64,000 nt of DNA, from assembly GCA_946800325.1 (NCBI GenBank), contig OX326958.1:71173264-71237263 (forward strand). The letters are read 5' to 3'. The notes under the pieces are model-generated. The model did no database searches and was not told the origin of the DNA. It saw nothing but the letters and a program-made list of their open reading frames with translations. This DNA comes from Luzula sylvatica (lineage: Eukaryota; Streptophyta; Magnoliopsida; Poales; Juncaceae). A program made the position numbers and the translations under genes. Within the stretch, counting starts at the first letter, position 1, and every line of letters starts with the position of its first letter. Positions 47,819 through 63,100 of the stretch are shown one piece after another.

Positions 47819-50800
47819 CCATTTGGAGAAAGATTGAGAAACCTACAATTGGACAATCTTCATATTCAATAATTCAAGATGAAATTACAAAAAAAACTGT
47901 ATATTTTGTTAATTCGGGCTCAAAATACATAATTTTCGAAATTCGGCCACGTCGCTGCATTTCTCTCGTCGAGGCGAGCGATTTTGATATGAAGATCGTG
48001 CCATTTTGAGAAAGTATCAGAAAGTTACATTGTGATAATCTTCATATTCTATAATTCATGATGAAATTACCAAAAAAACTGTATTTTTTGTTAATTCGGT
48101 TTCAAAATACATAATTTCCCAAATTCGTTTGCGTTGCTGTATTTCTCTCGCCGGGGCGAGCGAGTTTGATATAAAAATCGTCCCATTTGGAGAAAGATTG
48201 AGAAACCTACAATTGGACAATCTTCATATTCAATAATTCAAGATGAAATTACAAAAAAACCTGTATTTTTTGTTAATTCGGGCTCAAAATACATAATTTT
48301 CGAAATTCGGCCGCGCGGCTGCATTCCTCTCGTCAAGACGAGCGATTTTGATACGAAGATCGTGCCATTTGGAGAAAGTATGAGAAAGTTACAATGTGAT
48401 AATCTTCATATTCTATAATTCATGACGAAATTACCAAAAAAACTGTATTTTCTGTTAATTCGGTTTCAAAATACATAATTTCCCAAATTCGTTCGCGTTG
48501 CTGTATTTCTCTCGCCGGGGCGAGCGATTTTGATATAAAAATCGTCCCATTTGGAGAAGGATTGAGAAACCTACAATTGGACAATCTTCATATTCAATAA
48601 TTCAAGATGAAATTACAAAAAAACCTGTATTTTTTGTTAATTCGGGCTCAAAATACATAATTTCCCAAATTCGTTCGCGCTGCTGTATTTCTCTCGGCGG
48701 GGCGAGCGATTTTGATATAAAAATCGTGCCATTTGGAGAAAGATTGAGAAACCTACAATTGGACAATCTTCATATTCAATAATTCAAGATGAAATTACAA
48801 AAAAACCTGTATTTTTTGTTAATTCGGGCTCAAAATACATAATTTTCGAAATTCGGCCACGCTGCTGCATTCCTCTCGTCGAGGCGAGCGATTTTGATAT
48901 GAAGATCGTGCCATTTGGAGAAAGTATGAGAAAGTAACAATGATATAATGTTCAAATTCAATAATTCATGATGAAATTACCAAAAAAACTGTATTTTCTG
49001 TTAATTCGGTTTCAAAATACATAATTTCCCAAATTCGTTCACGCTGCTGTATTTCTCTCGCCAGGGCGAGTGATTTTGATATAAAAATCGTCCCATTTGG
49101 AGAAAGATTGAGAAACCTACAATTGGACAATCTTCATATTCAATAATTCAAGATGAAATTACAAAAAAACCTGTATTTTTTGTTAATTCGGGCTCAAAAT
49201 ACATAATTTTCGAAATTCGGCCGAGTTGCTGCATTCCTCTCGTCGAGGCGAGCGATTTTGATATGAAGATCGTGCCATTTGGAGAAAGTATGAGAAAGTT
49301 ACAATGTGATAATCTTCAAATTCAATAATTCATGATGAAATTACCAAAAAAACTGTATTTTATGTTAATTCGGTTTCAAAATACATAATTTCCCAAATTC
49401 GTTCGCGCTGCTGTATTTCTCTAGTCGGGGCGAGTGATTTTGATATAAAAATCGTCCCATTTGGAGAAAGATTGAGAAACCTACAATTGGACAATCTTCA
49501 TATTCAATAATTCAAGATGAAATTACAAAAAAACCTGTATTTTTTGTTAATTCGGGATCAAAATACATAATTTCCCAAATTCGTTCGCGCTGCTGTATTT
49601 CTCTCGCCGGGGCGAGCGATTTTGATATAAAAATCGTGCCATTTGGAGAAAGATTGAGAAACCTACAATTGGACAATCTTCATATTCAATAATTCAAGAT
49701 GAAATTACAAAAAAAACTGTATTTTTTGTTAATTCGGGCTCAAAATACTTAATTTTCGAAATTCGGCCACGCTGCTGCATTTCTCTCGTCGAGGCGAGCG
49801 ATTTTGATATGAAGATCGTGCCATTTTGAGAAAGTATCAGAAAGTTACAATGTGATAATCTTCATATTCTATAATTCATGATGAAATTACCAAAAAAACT
49901 GTATTTTTTGTTAATTCGGTTTCAAAATACATAATTTCCCAAATTCGTTTGCGTTGCTGTATTTCTCTCGCCGGGGCGAGCGAGTTTGATATAAAAATCG
50001 TCCCATTTGGAGAAAGATTGAGAAACCTACAATTGGACAATCTTCATATTCAATAATTCAAGATGAAATTACAAAAAAACCTGTATTTTTTGTTAATTCG
50101 GGCTCAAAATACATAATTTTCGAAATTCGGCCGCGCTGCTGCATTCCTCTCGTCAAGGCGAGCGATTTTGATACGAAGATCGTGCCATTTGGAGAAAGTA
50201 TGAGAAAGTTACAATGTGATAATCTTCATATTCTATAATTCATGATGAAATTACCAAAAAAACTGTATTTTCTGTTAATTCGGTTTCAAAATACATAATT
50301 TCCCAAATTCGTTCGCGTTGCTGTATTTCTCTCGCCGGGGCGAGCGATTTTGATATAAAAATCGTCCCATTTGGAGAAGGATTGAGAAACCTACAATTGG
50401 ACAATCTTCATATTCAATAATTCAAGATGAAATTACAAAAAAACCTGTATTTGTTGTTAATTCGGTCTCAAAATACATAATTTCCCAAATTCGTTCGCGC
50501 TGTTGTATTTCTCTCGCCGGGGCGGGCGATTTTGATATAAAAATCGTGACATTTGGAGAAAGATTGAGAAACCTACAATTGGACAATCTTTATATTCAAT
50601 AATTCAAGATGAAATTACAAAAAAAATTGTATTTTTTGTTAATTCGTGCTCAAAATACATAATTTTCGAAATTCGGCCGCGCTGCTGCATTTCTCTCGTC
50701 GAGGCGAGCGATTTTGATATGAAGATCGTGCCATTTGGAGAAAGTATGAGAAAGTTACAATGTGATAATGTTCAAATTCAATAATTCATGATGAAATTAC

Positions 50801-52004
50801 CAAAAAAACTGTATTTTCTGTTAATTCGGTTTCAAAATACATAATTTCCCAAATTCGTTCGCGCTGCTGTTTTTCTCTCGCCGGGGTGAGTGATTTTGAT
50901 ATAAAAATCGTCCCATTTGGAGAAAGATTGAGAAACCTACAATTGGACAATCTTCATATTCAATAATTCAAGATGAAATTACAAAAAAACCTGTATTTTT
51001 TGTTAATTCGGGCTCAAAATACATCATTTCCCAAATTCGTTCGCGCTGCTGTATTTCTCTCGCCGGGGCGGGCGATTTTGATATAAAAATCGTGCCATTT
51101 GGAGAAAGATTGAGAAACCTACAATTGGACAATCTCTATATTCAATAATTCCAGATGAAATTACAAAAACAATTGTATTTTTTGTTAATTCGGGCTCAAA
51201 ATACATAATTTTCGAAATTCGGCCGCGAAGCTGCATTTCTCTCGTCGAGGCGAGCGATTTTGATATGAAGATCGTGCCATTTGGAGAAAGTATGAGAAAG
51301 TTACAATGTGATAATGTTCAAATTCAATAATTCATGATGAAATTACCAAAAAAACTGTATTTTCTGTTAATTCGGTTTCAAAATACATAATTTCCCAAAT
51401 TCGTTCACGCTGCTGTATTTCTCTCGCCGGGGTGAGTGATTTTGATATAAAAATCGTCCCATTTGGAGAAAGATTGAGAAACCTACAATTGGACAATCTT
51501 CATATTCAATAATTCAAGATGAAATTACAAAAAAACCTGTATTTTTTGTTAATTCGGGCTCAAAATACATAATTTCCCAAATTCGTTCGCGCTGCTGAAT
51601 TTCTCTCTCCGGGGCGAGCGATTTTGATATGAAGATCGTGCCATTTCGAGAAAGTATGAGAAAGTTACAATGTGATAATCTTCAAATTCAATAATTCATG
51701 ATGAAATTACCAAAAAAACTGTATTTTATGTTAATTCGGTTTCAAAATACATAATTTCCCAAATTCGTTCGCGCTGCTGTATTTCTCTCGTCGGGGCGAG
51801 TGATTTTGATATAAAAATCGTCCCATTTGGAGAAAGATTGAGAAACCTACAATTGGACAATCTTCATATTCAATAATTCAAGATGAAATTACAAAAAAAC
51901 CGTTATTTTTTGTTAATTCGGGCTCAAAATACATAATTTCCCAAATTCGTTCGCGCTGCTGTATTTCTCTCGCCGGGGCGAGCGATTTTGATATAAAAAT
52001 CGTG
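47819..52004 (+). repeat. 23-monomer (4,186-bp) duplication, copy 1
   Basis: 4,186 bp is exactly 23 times 182. Markers repeated downstream: 'ctgtatattttg' and ggccacgtcg (47945 and 52131), 'ctcggcggggcg' (about 48693 and 52879), 'tctctagtcgggg' (ctag at 49421 and 53607). Agreement starts at 47819/52005; the previous base differs (c at 47818, g at 52004). Confidence 0.9.
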
Positions 52005-55000
52005 CCATTTGGAGAAAGATTGAGAAACCTACAATTGGACAATCTTCATATTCAATAATTCAAGATGAAATTACAAAAAAAACTGTATATTTTGTTAATT
52101 CGGGCTCAAAATACATAATTTTCGAAATTCGGCCACGTCGCTGCATTTCTCTCGTCGAGGCGAGCGATTTTGATATGAAGATCGTGCCATTTTGAGAAAG
52201 TATCAGAAAGTTACATTGTGATAATCTTCATATTCTATAATTCATGATGAAATTACCAAAAAAACTGTATTTTTTGTTAATTCGGTTTCAAAATACATAA
52301 TTTCCCAAATTCGTTTGCGTTGCTGTATTTCTCTCGCCGGGGCGAGCGAGTTTGATATAAAAATCGTCCCATTTGGAGAAAGATTGAGAAACCTACAATT
52401 GGACAATCTTCATATTCAATAATTCAAGATGAAATTACAAAAAAACCTGTATTTTTTGTTAATTCGGGCTCAAAATACATAATTTTCGAAATTCGGCCGC
52501 GCGGCTGCATTCCTCTCGTCAAGACGAGCGATTTTGATACGAAGATCGTGCCATTTGGAGAAAGTATGAGAAAGTTACAATGTGATAATCTTCATATTCT
52601 ATAATTCATGACGAAATTACCAAAAAAACTGTATTTTCTGTTAATTCGGTTTCAAAATACATAATTTCCCAAATTCGTTCGCGTTGCTGTATTTCTCTCG
52701 CCGGGGCGAGCGATTTTGATATAAAAATCGTCCCATTTGGAGAAGGATTGAGAAACCTACAATTGGACAATCTTCATATTCAATAATTCAAGATGAAATT
52801 ACAAAAAAACCTGTATTTTTTGTTAATTCGGGCTCAAAATACATAATTTCCCAAATTCGTTCGCGCTGCTGTATTTCTCTCGGCGGGGCGAGCGATTTTG
52901 ATATAAAAATCGTGCCATTTGGAGAAAGATTGAGAAACCTACAATTGGACAATCTTCATATTCAATAATTCAAGATGAAATTACAAAAAAACCTGTATTT
53001 TTTGTTAATTCGGGCTCAAAATACATAATTTTCGAAATTCGGCCACGCTGCTGCATTCCTCTCGTCGAGGCGAGCGATTTTGATATGAAGATCGTGCCAT
53101 TTGGAGAAAGTATGAGAAAGTAACAATGATATAATGTTCAAATTCAATAATTCATGATGAAATTACCAAAAAAACTGTATTTTCTGTTAATTCGGTTTCA
53201 AAATACATAATTTCCCAAATTCGTTCACGCTGCTGTATTTCTCTCGCCAGGGCGAGTGATTTTGATATAAAAATCGTCCCATTTGGAGAAAGATTGAGAA
53301 ACCTACAATTGGACAATCTTCATATTCAATAATTCAAGATGAAATTACAAAAAAACCTGTATTTTTTGTTAATTCGGGCTCAAAATACATAATTTTCGAA
53401 ATTCGGCCGAGTTGCTGCATTCCTCTCGTCGAGGCGAGCGATTTTGATATGAAGATCGTGCCATTTGGAGAAAGTATGAGAAAGTTACAATGTGATAATC
53501 TTCAAATTCAATAATTCATGATGAAATTACCAAAAAAACTGTATTTTATGTTAATTCGGTTTCAAAATACATAATTTCCCAAATTCGTTCGCGCTGCTGT
53601 ATTTCTCTAGTCGGGGCGAGTGATTTTGATATAAAAATCGTCCCATTTGGAGAAAGATTGAGAAACCTACAATTGGACAATCTTCATATTCAATAATTCA
53701 AGATGAAATTATAAAAAAACCTGTATTTTTTGTTAATTCGGGATCAAAATACATAATTTCCAAAATTCGTTCGCGCTGCTGTATTTCTCTCGCCGGGGCG
53801 AGCGATTTTGATATAAAAATCGTGCCATTTGGAGAAAGATTGAGAAATCTACAATTGGACAATCTTCATATTCAATAATTCAAGATGAAATTACAAAAAA
53901 ACCTGTATTTTTTGTTAATTCGGGCTCAAAATACATAATTTTCGAAATTCGGCCACGCTGCTGCATTCCTCTCGTCGAGGCGAGCGATTTTGATATGAAG
54001 ATCGTGCCATTTGGAGAAAGTATGAGAAAGTAACAATGATATAATGTTCAAATTCAATAATTCATGATGAAATTACCAAAAAAACTATATTTTCTGTTAA
54101 TTCGGTTTCAAAATACATAATTTCCCAAATTCGTTCACGCTGCTGTATTTCTCTCGCCAGGGCGAGTGATTTTGATATAAAAATCGTCCCATTTGGAGAA
54201 AGATTGAGAAACCTACAATTGGACAATCTTCATATTCAATAATTCAAGATGAAATTACAAAAAAACCTGTATTTTTTGTTAATTCGGGCTCAAAATACAT
54301 AATTTTCGAAATCCGGCCGAGTTGCTGCATTCCTCTCGTCGAGGCGAGCGATTTTGATATGAAGATCGTGCCATTTGGAGAAAGTATGAGAAAGTTACAA
54401 TGTGATAATCTTCAAATTCAATAATTCATGATGAAATTACCAAAAAAACTGTATTTTATGTTAATTCGGTTTCAAAATACATAATTTCCCAAATTCGTTC
54501 GCGCTGCTGTATTTCTCTAGTCGGGGCGAGTGATTTTGATATAAAAATCGTCCCATTTGGAGAAAGATTGAGAAACCTACAATTGGACAATCTTCATATT
54601 CAATAATTCAAGATGAAATTACAAAAAAACCTGTATTTTTTGTTAATTCGGGATCAAAATACATAATTTCCCAAATTCGTTCGCGCTGCTGTATTTCTCT
54701 CGCCGGGGCGAGCGATTTTGATATAAAAATCGTGCCATTTGGAGAAAGATTGAGAAACCTACAATTGGACAATCTTCATATTCAATAATTCAAGATGAAA
54801 TTACAAAAAAAACTGTATTTTTTGTTAATTCGGGCTCAAAATACTTAATTTTCGAAATTCGGCCACGCTGCTACATTTCTCTCGTCGAGGCGAGCGATTT
54901 TGATATGAAGATCGTGCCATTTTGAGAAAGTATCAGAAAGTTACAATGTGATAATCTTCATATTCTATAATTCATGATGAAATTACCAAAAAAACTGTAT

Positions 55001-57100
55001 TTTTTGTTAATTCGGTTTCAAAATACATAATTTCCCAAATTCGTTTGCGTTGCTGTATTTCTCTCGCCGGGGCGAGCGAGTTTGATATAAAAATCGTCCC
55101 ATTTGGAGAAAGATTGAGAAACCTACAATTGGACAATCTTCATATTCAATAATTCAAGATGAAATTACAAAAAAACCTGTATTTTTTGTTAATTCGGGCT
55201 CAAAATACATAATTTTCGAAATTCGGCCGCGCTGCTGCATTCCTCTCGTCAAGGCGAGCGATTTTGATACGAAGATCGTGCCATTTGGAGAAAGTATGAG
55301 AAAGTTACAATGTGATAATCTTCATATTCTATAATTCATGATGAAATTACCAAAAAAACTGTATTTTCTGTTAATTCGGTTTCAAAATACATAATTTCCC
55401 AAATTCGTTCGCGTTGCTGTATTTCTCTCGCCGGGGCGAGCGATTTTGATATAAAAATCGTCCCATTTGGAGAAGGATTGAGAAACCTACAATTGGACAA
55501 TCTTCATATTCAATAATTCAAGATGAAATTACAAAAAAACCTGTATTTGTTGTTAATTCGGTCTCAAAATACATAATTTCCCAAATTCGTTCGCGCTGTT
55601 GTATTTCTCTCGCCGGGGCGGGCGATTTTGATATAAAAATCGTGACATTTGGAGAAAGATTGAGAAACCTACAATTGGACAATCTTTATATTCAATAATT
55701 CAAGATGAAATTACAAAAAAAATTGTATTTTTTGTTAATTCGTGCTCAAAATACATAATTTTCGAAATTCGGCCGCGCTGCTGCATTTCTCTCGTCGAGG
55801 CGAGCGATTTTGATATGAAGATCGTGCCATTTGGAGAAAGTATGAGAAAGTTACAATGTGATAATGTTCAAATTCAATAATTCATGATGAAATTACCAAA
55901 AAAACTGTATTTTCTGTTAATTCGGTTTCAAAATACATAATTTCCCAAATTCGTTCGCGCTGCTGTTTTTCTCTCGCCGGGGTGAGTGATTTTGATATAA
56001 AAATCGTCCCATTTGGAGAAAGATTGAGAAACCTACAATTGGACAATCTTCATATTCAATAATTCAAGATGAAATTACAAAAAAACCTGTATTTTTTGTT
56101 AATTCGGGCTCAAAATACATCATTTCCCAAATTCGTTCGCGCTGCTGTATTTCTCTCGCCGGGGCGGGCGATTTTGATATAAAAATCGTGCCATTTGGAG
56201 AAAGATTGAGAAACCTACAATTGGACAATCTCTATATTCAATAATTCCAGATGAAATTACAAAAACAATTGTATTTTTTGTTAATTCGGGCTCAAAATAC
56301 ATAATTTTCGAAATTCGGCCGCGAAGCTGCATTTCTCTCGTCGAGGCGAGCGATTTTGATATGAAGATCGTGCCATTTGGAGAAAGTATGAGAAAGTTAC
56401 AATGTGATAATGTTCAAATTCAATAATTCATGATGAAATTACCAAAAAAACTGTATTTTCTGTTAATTCGGTTTCAAAATACATAATTTCCCAAATTCGT
56501 TCACGCTGCTGTATTTCTCTCGCCGGGGTGAGTGATTTTGATATAAAAATCGTCCCATTTGGAGAAAGATTGAGAAACCTACAATTGGACAATCTTCATA
56601 TTCAATAATTCAAGATGAAATTACAAAAAAACCTGTATTTTTTGTTAATTCGGGCTCAAAATACATAATTTCCCAAATTCGTTCGCGCTGCTGAATTTCT
56701 CTCGCCGGGGCGAGCGATTTTGATATGAAGATCGTGCCATTTCGAGAAAGTATGAGAAAGTTACAATGTGATAATCTTCAAATTCAATAATTCATGATGA
56801 AATTACCAAAAAAACTGTATTTTATGTTAATTCGGTTTCAAAATACATAATTTCCCAAATTCGTTTGCGCTGCTGTATTTCTCTCGTCGGGGCGAGTGAT
56901 TTTGATATAAAAATCGTCCCATTTGGAGAAAGATTGAGAAACCTACAATTGGACAATCTTCATATTCAATAATTCAAGATGAAATTACAAAAAAACCGTT
57001 ATTTTTTGTTAATTCGGGCTCAAAATACATAATTTCCCAAATTCGTTCGCGCTGCTGTATTTCTCTCGCCGGGGCGAGCGATTTTGATATAAAAATCGTG
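52005..57100 (+). repeat. 23-monomer duplication, copy 2, enlarged by 910 bp
   Basis: Same series as 47819-52004 but 5,096 bp (28 times 182), because a 5-monomer stretch was doubled inside it. After the insertion the offset is 5,096 bp: the identical 70-codon minus frames at 51024 and 56120, and 'aaaaccgttatttttt' at about 51898 and 56994. Agreement continues to about 52087/57183. Few substitutions, for example 'ctgaatttctctctcc' versus '...ctcgcc' and one tcgtttgcgc. Confidence 0.88.
52990..54809 (+). repeat. Nested tandem 5-monomer (910-bp) duplication
   Basis: Two copies, about 52990-53899 and 53900-54809, exactly 5 times 182. Marker 'tctctagtcgggg' (ctag) at 53607 and 54517, and 'ctcgccagggcg' in both. 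The upstream copy carries its own changes ('ttataaaaaaacc' near 53710, 'ttccaaaattcg' near 53758, 'gagaaatctac' near 53845). Edges are approximate because flanking monomers are alike. Confidence 0.85.
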
Positions 57101-60100
57101 CCATTTGGAGAAAGATTGAGAAACCTACAATTGGACAATCTTCATATTCAATAATTCAAGATGAAATTACAAAAAAAACTGTATTTTTTGTTAATTCGGG
57201 CTCAAAATACATAATTTTCGAAATTCGGCCACGTTGCTGCATTGCTCTCGTCGAGGCGAGCGATTTTGATATGAAGATCGTGCCATTTTGAGAAAGTATC
57301 AGAAAGTTACAATGTGATAATCTTCATATTCTATAATTCATGATGAAATTACCAAAAAAACTGTATTTTTTGTTAATTCGGTTTCAAAATACATAATTTC
57401 CCAAATTCGTTTGCGTTGCTGTATTTCTCTCGCCGGGGCGAGCGAGTTTGATATAAAAATCGTCCCATTTGGAGAAAGATTGACAAACCTACAATTGGAC
57501 AATCTTCATATTCAATAATTCAAGATGAAATTACAAAAAAACCTGTATTTTTTGTTAATTCGGGCTCAAAATACATAATTTTCGAAATTCGGCCGCGGGG
57601 CTGCATTCCTCTCGTCAAGGCGAGCGATTTTGATACGAAGATCGTGCCATTTGGAGAAAGTATGAGAAAGTTACAATGTGATAATCTTCATATTCTATAA
57701 TTCATGATGAAATTACCAAAAAAACTGTACTTTCTGTTAATTCGGTTTCAAAATACATAATTTCCCAAATTCGTTCGCGTTGCTGTATTTCTCTCGCCGG
57801 GGCGAGCGATTTTGATATAAAAATCGTCCCATTTGGAGAAGGATTGAGAAACCTACAATTGGACAATCTTCATATTCAATAATTCAAGATGAAATTACAA
57901 AAAAACCTGTATTTTTTGTTAATTCGGGCTCAAAATACATAATTTTCCAAATTCGTTCGCGCTGCTATATTTCTCTCGCCGGGGCGAGCGATTTTGATAT
58001 AAAAATCGTGCCATTTGGAGAAAGATTGGGAAACCTACAATTGGACAATCTTCATATTCAATAATTCTAGATGAAATTACAAAAAAAACTGTATTTTTTG
58101 TTAATTCGGGCTCAAAATACATAATTTTCGAAATTCGGCCACGCTGCTGCATTCCTCTCGTCGAGGCGAGCGATTTTGATATGAAGATCGTGCCATTTGG
58201 AGAAAGTATGAGAAAGTTACAATGATATAATGTTCAAATTCAATAATTCATGATGAAATTACCAAAAAAACTGTATTTTCTATTAATTCGGTTTCAAAAT
58301 ACATAATTTCCCAAATTCGTTCGCGCTGCTGTATTTCTCTCGCCGGGGCGAGTGATTTTGATATAAAAATCGTCCCATTTGGAGAAAGATTGAGAAACCT
58401 ACAATTGGACAATCTTCATATTCAATAATTCAAGATGAAATTACAAAAAAACATGTATTTTTTGTTAATTCGGGCTCAAAATACATAATTTTCGAAATTC
58501 GGCCGAGTTACTGCATTCCTCTCGTCGAGGCGAGCGATTTTGATATGAAGATCGTGCCATTTGGAGAAAGTATGAGAAAGTTACAATGTGATAATCTTCA
58601 AATTCAATAATTCATGATGAAATTACCAAAAAAACTGTATTTTATGTTAATTCGGTTTCAAAATACATAATTTCCCAAATTCGTTCGCGCTGCTGTATTT
58701 CTCTCGTCGGGGCGAGTGATTTTGATATAAAAATCGTCCCATTTGGAGAAAGATTGAGAAACCTACAATTGGACAATCTTCATATTCAATAATTCAAGAT
58801 GAAATTACAAAAAAAACTGTATTTTTTGTTAATTCGGGCTCAAAATACATAATTTTCGAAATTCGACCACGTCGCTGCATTTCTCTCGTCGAGGCGAGCG
58901 ATTTTGATATGAAGATCGTGCCATTTTGAGATAGTATCAGAAAGTTACAATGTGATAATCTTCATATTCTATAATTCATGATGAAATTACCAAAAAAACT
59001 GTATTTTTTGTTAATTCGGTTTCAAAATACATAATTTCCCAAATTCGTTTCCGTTGCTGTATTTCTCTCGCCGGGGCGAGCGAGTTTGATATAAAAATCG
59101 TCCCATTTGGAGAAGGATTGAGAAACCTACAATTGGACAATCTTCATATTCAATAATTCAAGATGAAATTACAAAAAAACCTGTATTTTTTGTTAATTCG
59201 GGCTCAAAATACATAATTTCCCAAATTCGTTCGCGCTGCTGTATTTCTCTCGCTGGGGCGAGCGATTTTGATATAAAAATCGTGCCATTTGGAGAAAGAT
59301 TGAGAAACCTACAATTGGACAATCTTCATATTCAATAATTCAAGATGAAATTACAAAAAAAACTGTATTTTTTGTTAATTCGGGCTCAAAATACATAATT
59401 TTCGAAATTCGGCCACGCTGCTGCATTCCTCTCGTCGAGGCGAGCGATTTTGATATGAAGATCGTGCCATTTGGAGAAAGTATGAGAAAGTTACAATGAT
59501 ATAATGTTCAAATTCAATAATTCATGATGAAATTACCAAAAAAACTGTATTTTCTGTTAATTCGGTTTCAAAATACATAATTTACCAAATTCGTTCACAC
59601 TGTTGTATTTCTCTCGCCGGGGCGAGTGATTTTGATATAAAAATCGTCCCATTTGGAGAAAGATTGAGAAACCTACAATTGGACAATCTTCATATTCAAT
59701 AATTCAAGATGAAATTACAAAAAAACCTGTATTTTTTGTTAATTCGGGCTCAAAATACATAATTTTCGAAATTCGGCCGAGTTGCTGCATTCCTCTCGTC
59801 GAGGCGAGCGATTTTGATATGAAGATCGTGCCATTTGGAGAAAGTATGAGAAAGTTACAATGTGATAATCTTCAAATTCAATAATTCATGATGAAATTAC
59901 CAAAAAAACTGTATTTTATGTTAATTCGGGTTCAAAATACATAATTTCCCAAATTCGTTCGCGCTGCTGTATTTCTCTCGTCGGGGCGAGTGATTTTGAT
60001 ATAAAAATCGTCCCATTTGGAGAAAGATTGAGAAACCTACAATTGGACAATCTTCATATTCAATAATTCAAGATGAAATTACAAAAAAACTGGTATTTTT

Positions 60101-63100
60101 TGTTAATTCGGGCTCAAAATACATAATTTCCCAAATTCGTTCGCGCTGCTATATTTCTCTCGCCGGGGCGAGCGATTTTGATATAAAAATCGTGCCATTT
60201 GGAGAAAGATTGAGAAACCTACAATTGGACAATCTTCATATTCAATAATTCAATATGAAATTACAAAAAAAACTGTATTTTTTGTTAATTCGGGCTCAAA
60301 ATACTTAATTTTCGAAATTCGGCCGCGTTGCTGCATTTCTCTCGTCGAGGCGAGCGATTTTGATATGAAGATCGTGCCATTTTGAGAGAGTATCAGAAAG
60401 TTACAATGTGATAATCTTCATATTCTATAATTCATGATGAAATTACCAAAAAAACTGTATTTTTTGTTAATTCGGTTTCAAAATACATAATTTCCCAAAT
60501 TCGTTTGCGTTGCTGTATTTCTCTCGCCGGGGCGAGCGAGTTTGATATAAAAATCGTCCCATTTGGAGAAAGATTGAGAAACCTACAATTGGGCAATCTT
60601 CATATTCAATAATTCAAGATGAAATTACAAAAAAACCTGTATTTTTTGTTAATTCGGGCTCAAAATACATAATTTTCGAAATTCGGCCGCGCTGCTGCAT
60701 TCCTCTCGACAAGGCGAGCGATTTTGATACGAAGATCGTGCCATTTGGAGAAAGTATGACAAAGTTACAATGTGATAATCTTCATATTCTATAATTCGTG
60801 ATGAAATTATCAAAAAAACTGTATTTTCTGTTAATTCGGTTTCAAAATACATAATTTCCCAAATTCATTCGCGTTGCTGTATTTCTCTCGCCGGGGCGAG
60901 CCATTTTGATATAAAAATCGTCCCATTTGGAGAAGGATTGAGAGACCTACAATTGGACAATCTTCATATTCAATAATTCAAGATGAAATTACAAAAAAAC
61001 CTGTATTTTTTGTTAATTCGGGCTCAAAATACATAATTTTCGAAATTCGGCCGCGCTGCTGCATTCCTCTCGACAAGGCGAGCGATTTTGATACGAAGAT
61101 CGTGCCATTTGGAGAAAGTATGAGAAAGTTACAATGTGATAATCTTCATATTCTATAATTCGTGATGAAATTATCAAAAAAACTGTATTTTTTGTTAATT
61201 CGGTTTCAAAATACATAATTTCCCAAATTCGTTCGCGTTGCTGTATTTCTCTCGCCGGGGCGAGCGATTTTGATATAAAAATCGTCCCATTTGGAGAAGG
61301 ATTGAGAGACCTACAATTGGACAATCTTCATATTCAATAATTCAAGATGAAATTACAAAAAAACCTGTATTTGTTGTTAATTCGGGCTCAAAATACATAA
61401 TTTCCCAAGTTCGTTCGCGCTGTTGTATTTCTCTCGCCGGGGCGGGCGATTTTGATATAAAAATCGTGACATTTGGAGAAAGATTGAGAAACCTACAATT
61501 GGACAATCTTTATATTCAATAATTCAAGGTGAAATTACAAAAAAAATTGTATTTTTTGTGAATTCGGGCTCAAAATACATAATTTTCGAAATTCGGACGC
61601 GCTGCTGCATTTCTCTCGTCGAGGTGAGCGATTTTGATATGAAGATCGTGTCATTTGGAGAAAGTATGAGAAAGTTACAATGTGATAATGTTCAAATTCA
61701 ATAATTCATGATGAAATTACCAAAAAAACTGTATTTTCTGTTAATTCGGTTTCAAAATACATAATTTCCCAAATTCGTTCGCGCTGCTGTTTTTCTCTCG
61801 CCGGGGTGAGTGATTTTGATATAAAAATCGTCCCATTTGGAGAAAGATTGAGAAACCTACAATTGGACAATCTTCATATTCAATAATTCAAGATGAAATT
61901 ACAAAAAAACCTGTATTTTTTGTTAATTCGGGCTCAAAATACATAATTTCCCAAATTCGTTCGCGCTGCTGTATTTCTCTCGCCGGGGCGGGCGATTTTG
62001 ATATAAAAATCGTGCCATATGGAGAAAGATTGAGAAACCTACAATTGGACAATCTTTATATTCAATAATTCAAGATGAAATTACAAAAACAATTGTATTT
62101 TTTGTTAATTCGGGCTCAAAATACATAATTTTCGAAATTCGGCCGCGTAGCTGCATTTCTCTCGTCGAGGCGAGCGATTTTGATATGAAGATCGTGCCAT
62201 TTGGAGAAAGTATGATAAAGTTACAATGTGATAATCTTCGTATTCTATAATTCATGATGAAATTACAAAAAAACCTGTATTTTTTGTTAATTCGGGCTCA
62301 AAATACATAATTTCCCAAATTCGTTCGCGCTGCTGTATTTCTCTCGCCGGGGCGAGCGATTTTGATATAAAAATCGTGCCATTTGTAGAAAGATTGATAA
62401 ACCTACAATTGGACAATCTTCATATTCAATAATTCAAGATGTAATTACAAAAAAAACTGTATTTTTTGTTAATTCGGGCTCAAAATACATAATTTTCGAA
62501 ATTCGACCGCATGGCTGCATTCCACTCGTCAAGGCGAGCGATTTTGATACGAAGATCGTGCCATTTGGAGAAAGTATGAGAAAGTTACAATGTGATAATC
62601 TTCGTATTCTATAATTCATGATGAAATTACCAAAAAAACTGTATTTTCTGTTAATTCGGTTTCAAAATACATAATTCCCCAAATTCGTTCGCGTTGCTGT
62701 ATTTCTCTCGCCGGGGCGAGCGATTTTGATATAAGAATCGTCCCATTTGGAGAAGGATTGAGAAACCTACAATTGGACAATCTTCATATTCAATAATTCA
62801 AGATGAAATTACAAAAAAACCTGTATTTTTTGTTAATTCGGGCTCAAAATATATAATTTTCGAAATTCGGCCGCATGGCTGCATTCCACTCGTCAAGGCG
62901 AGCGATTTTGATATGAAGATCGTGCCATTTTGAGAAAGTATCAGAAAGTTACAATGTGATAATCTTCATATTCTATAATTCATGATGAAATTACCAAAAA
63001 AACTGTATTTTCTGTTAATTCGGTTTCAAAATACATAATTTCCCAAATTCGTTTGCGTTGCTGTATTTCTCTCGCCGGGGCGAGCGAGTTTGATATAAAA

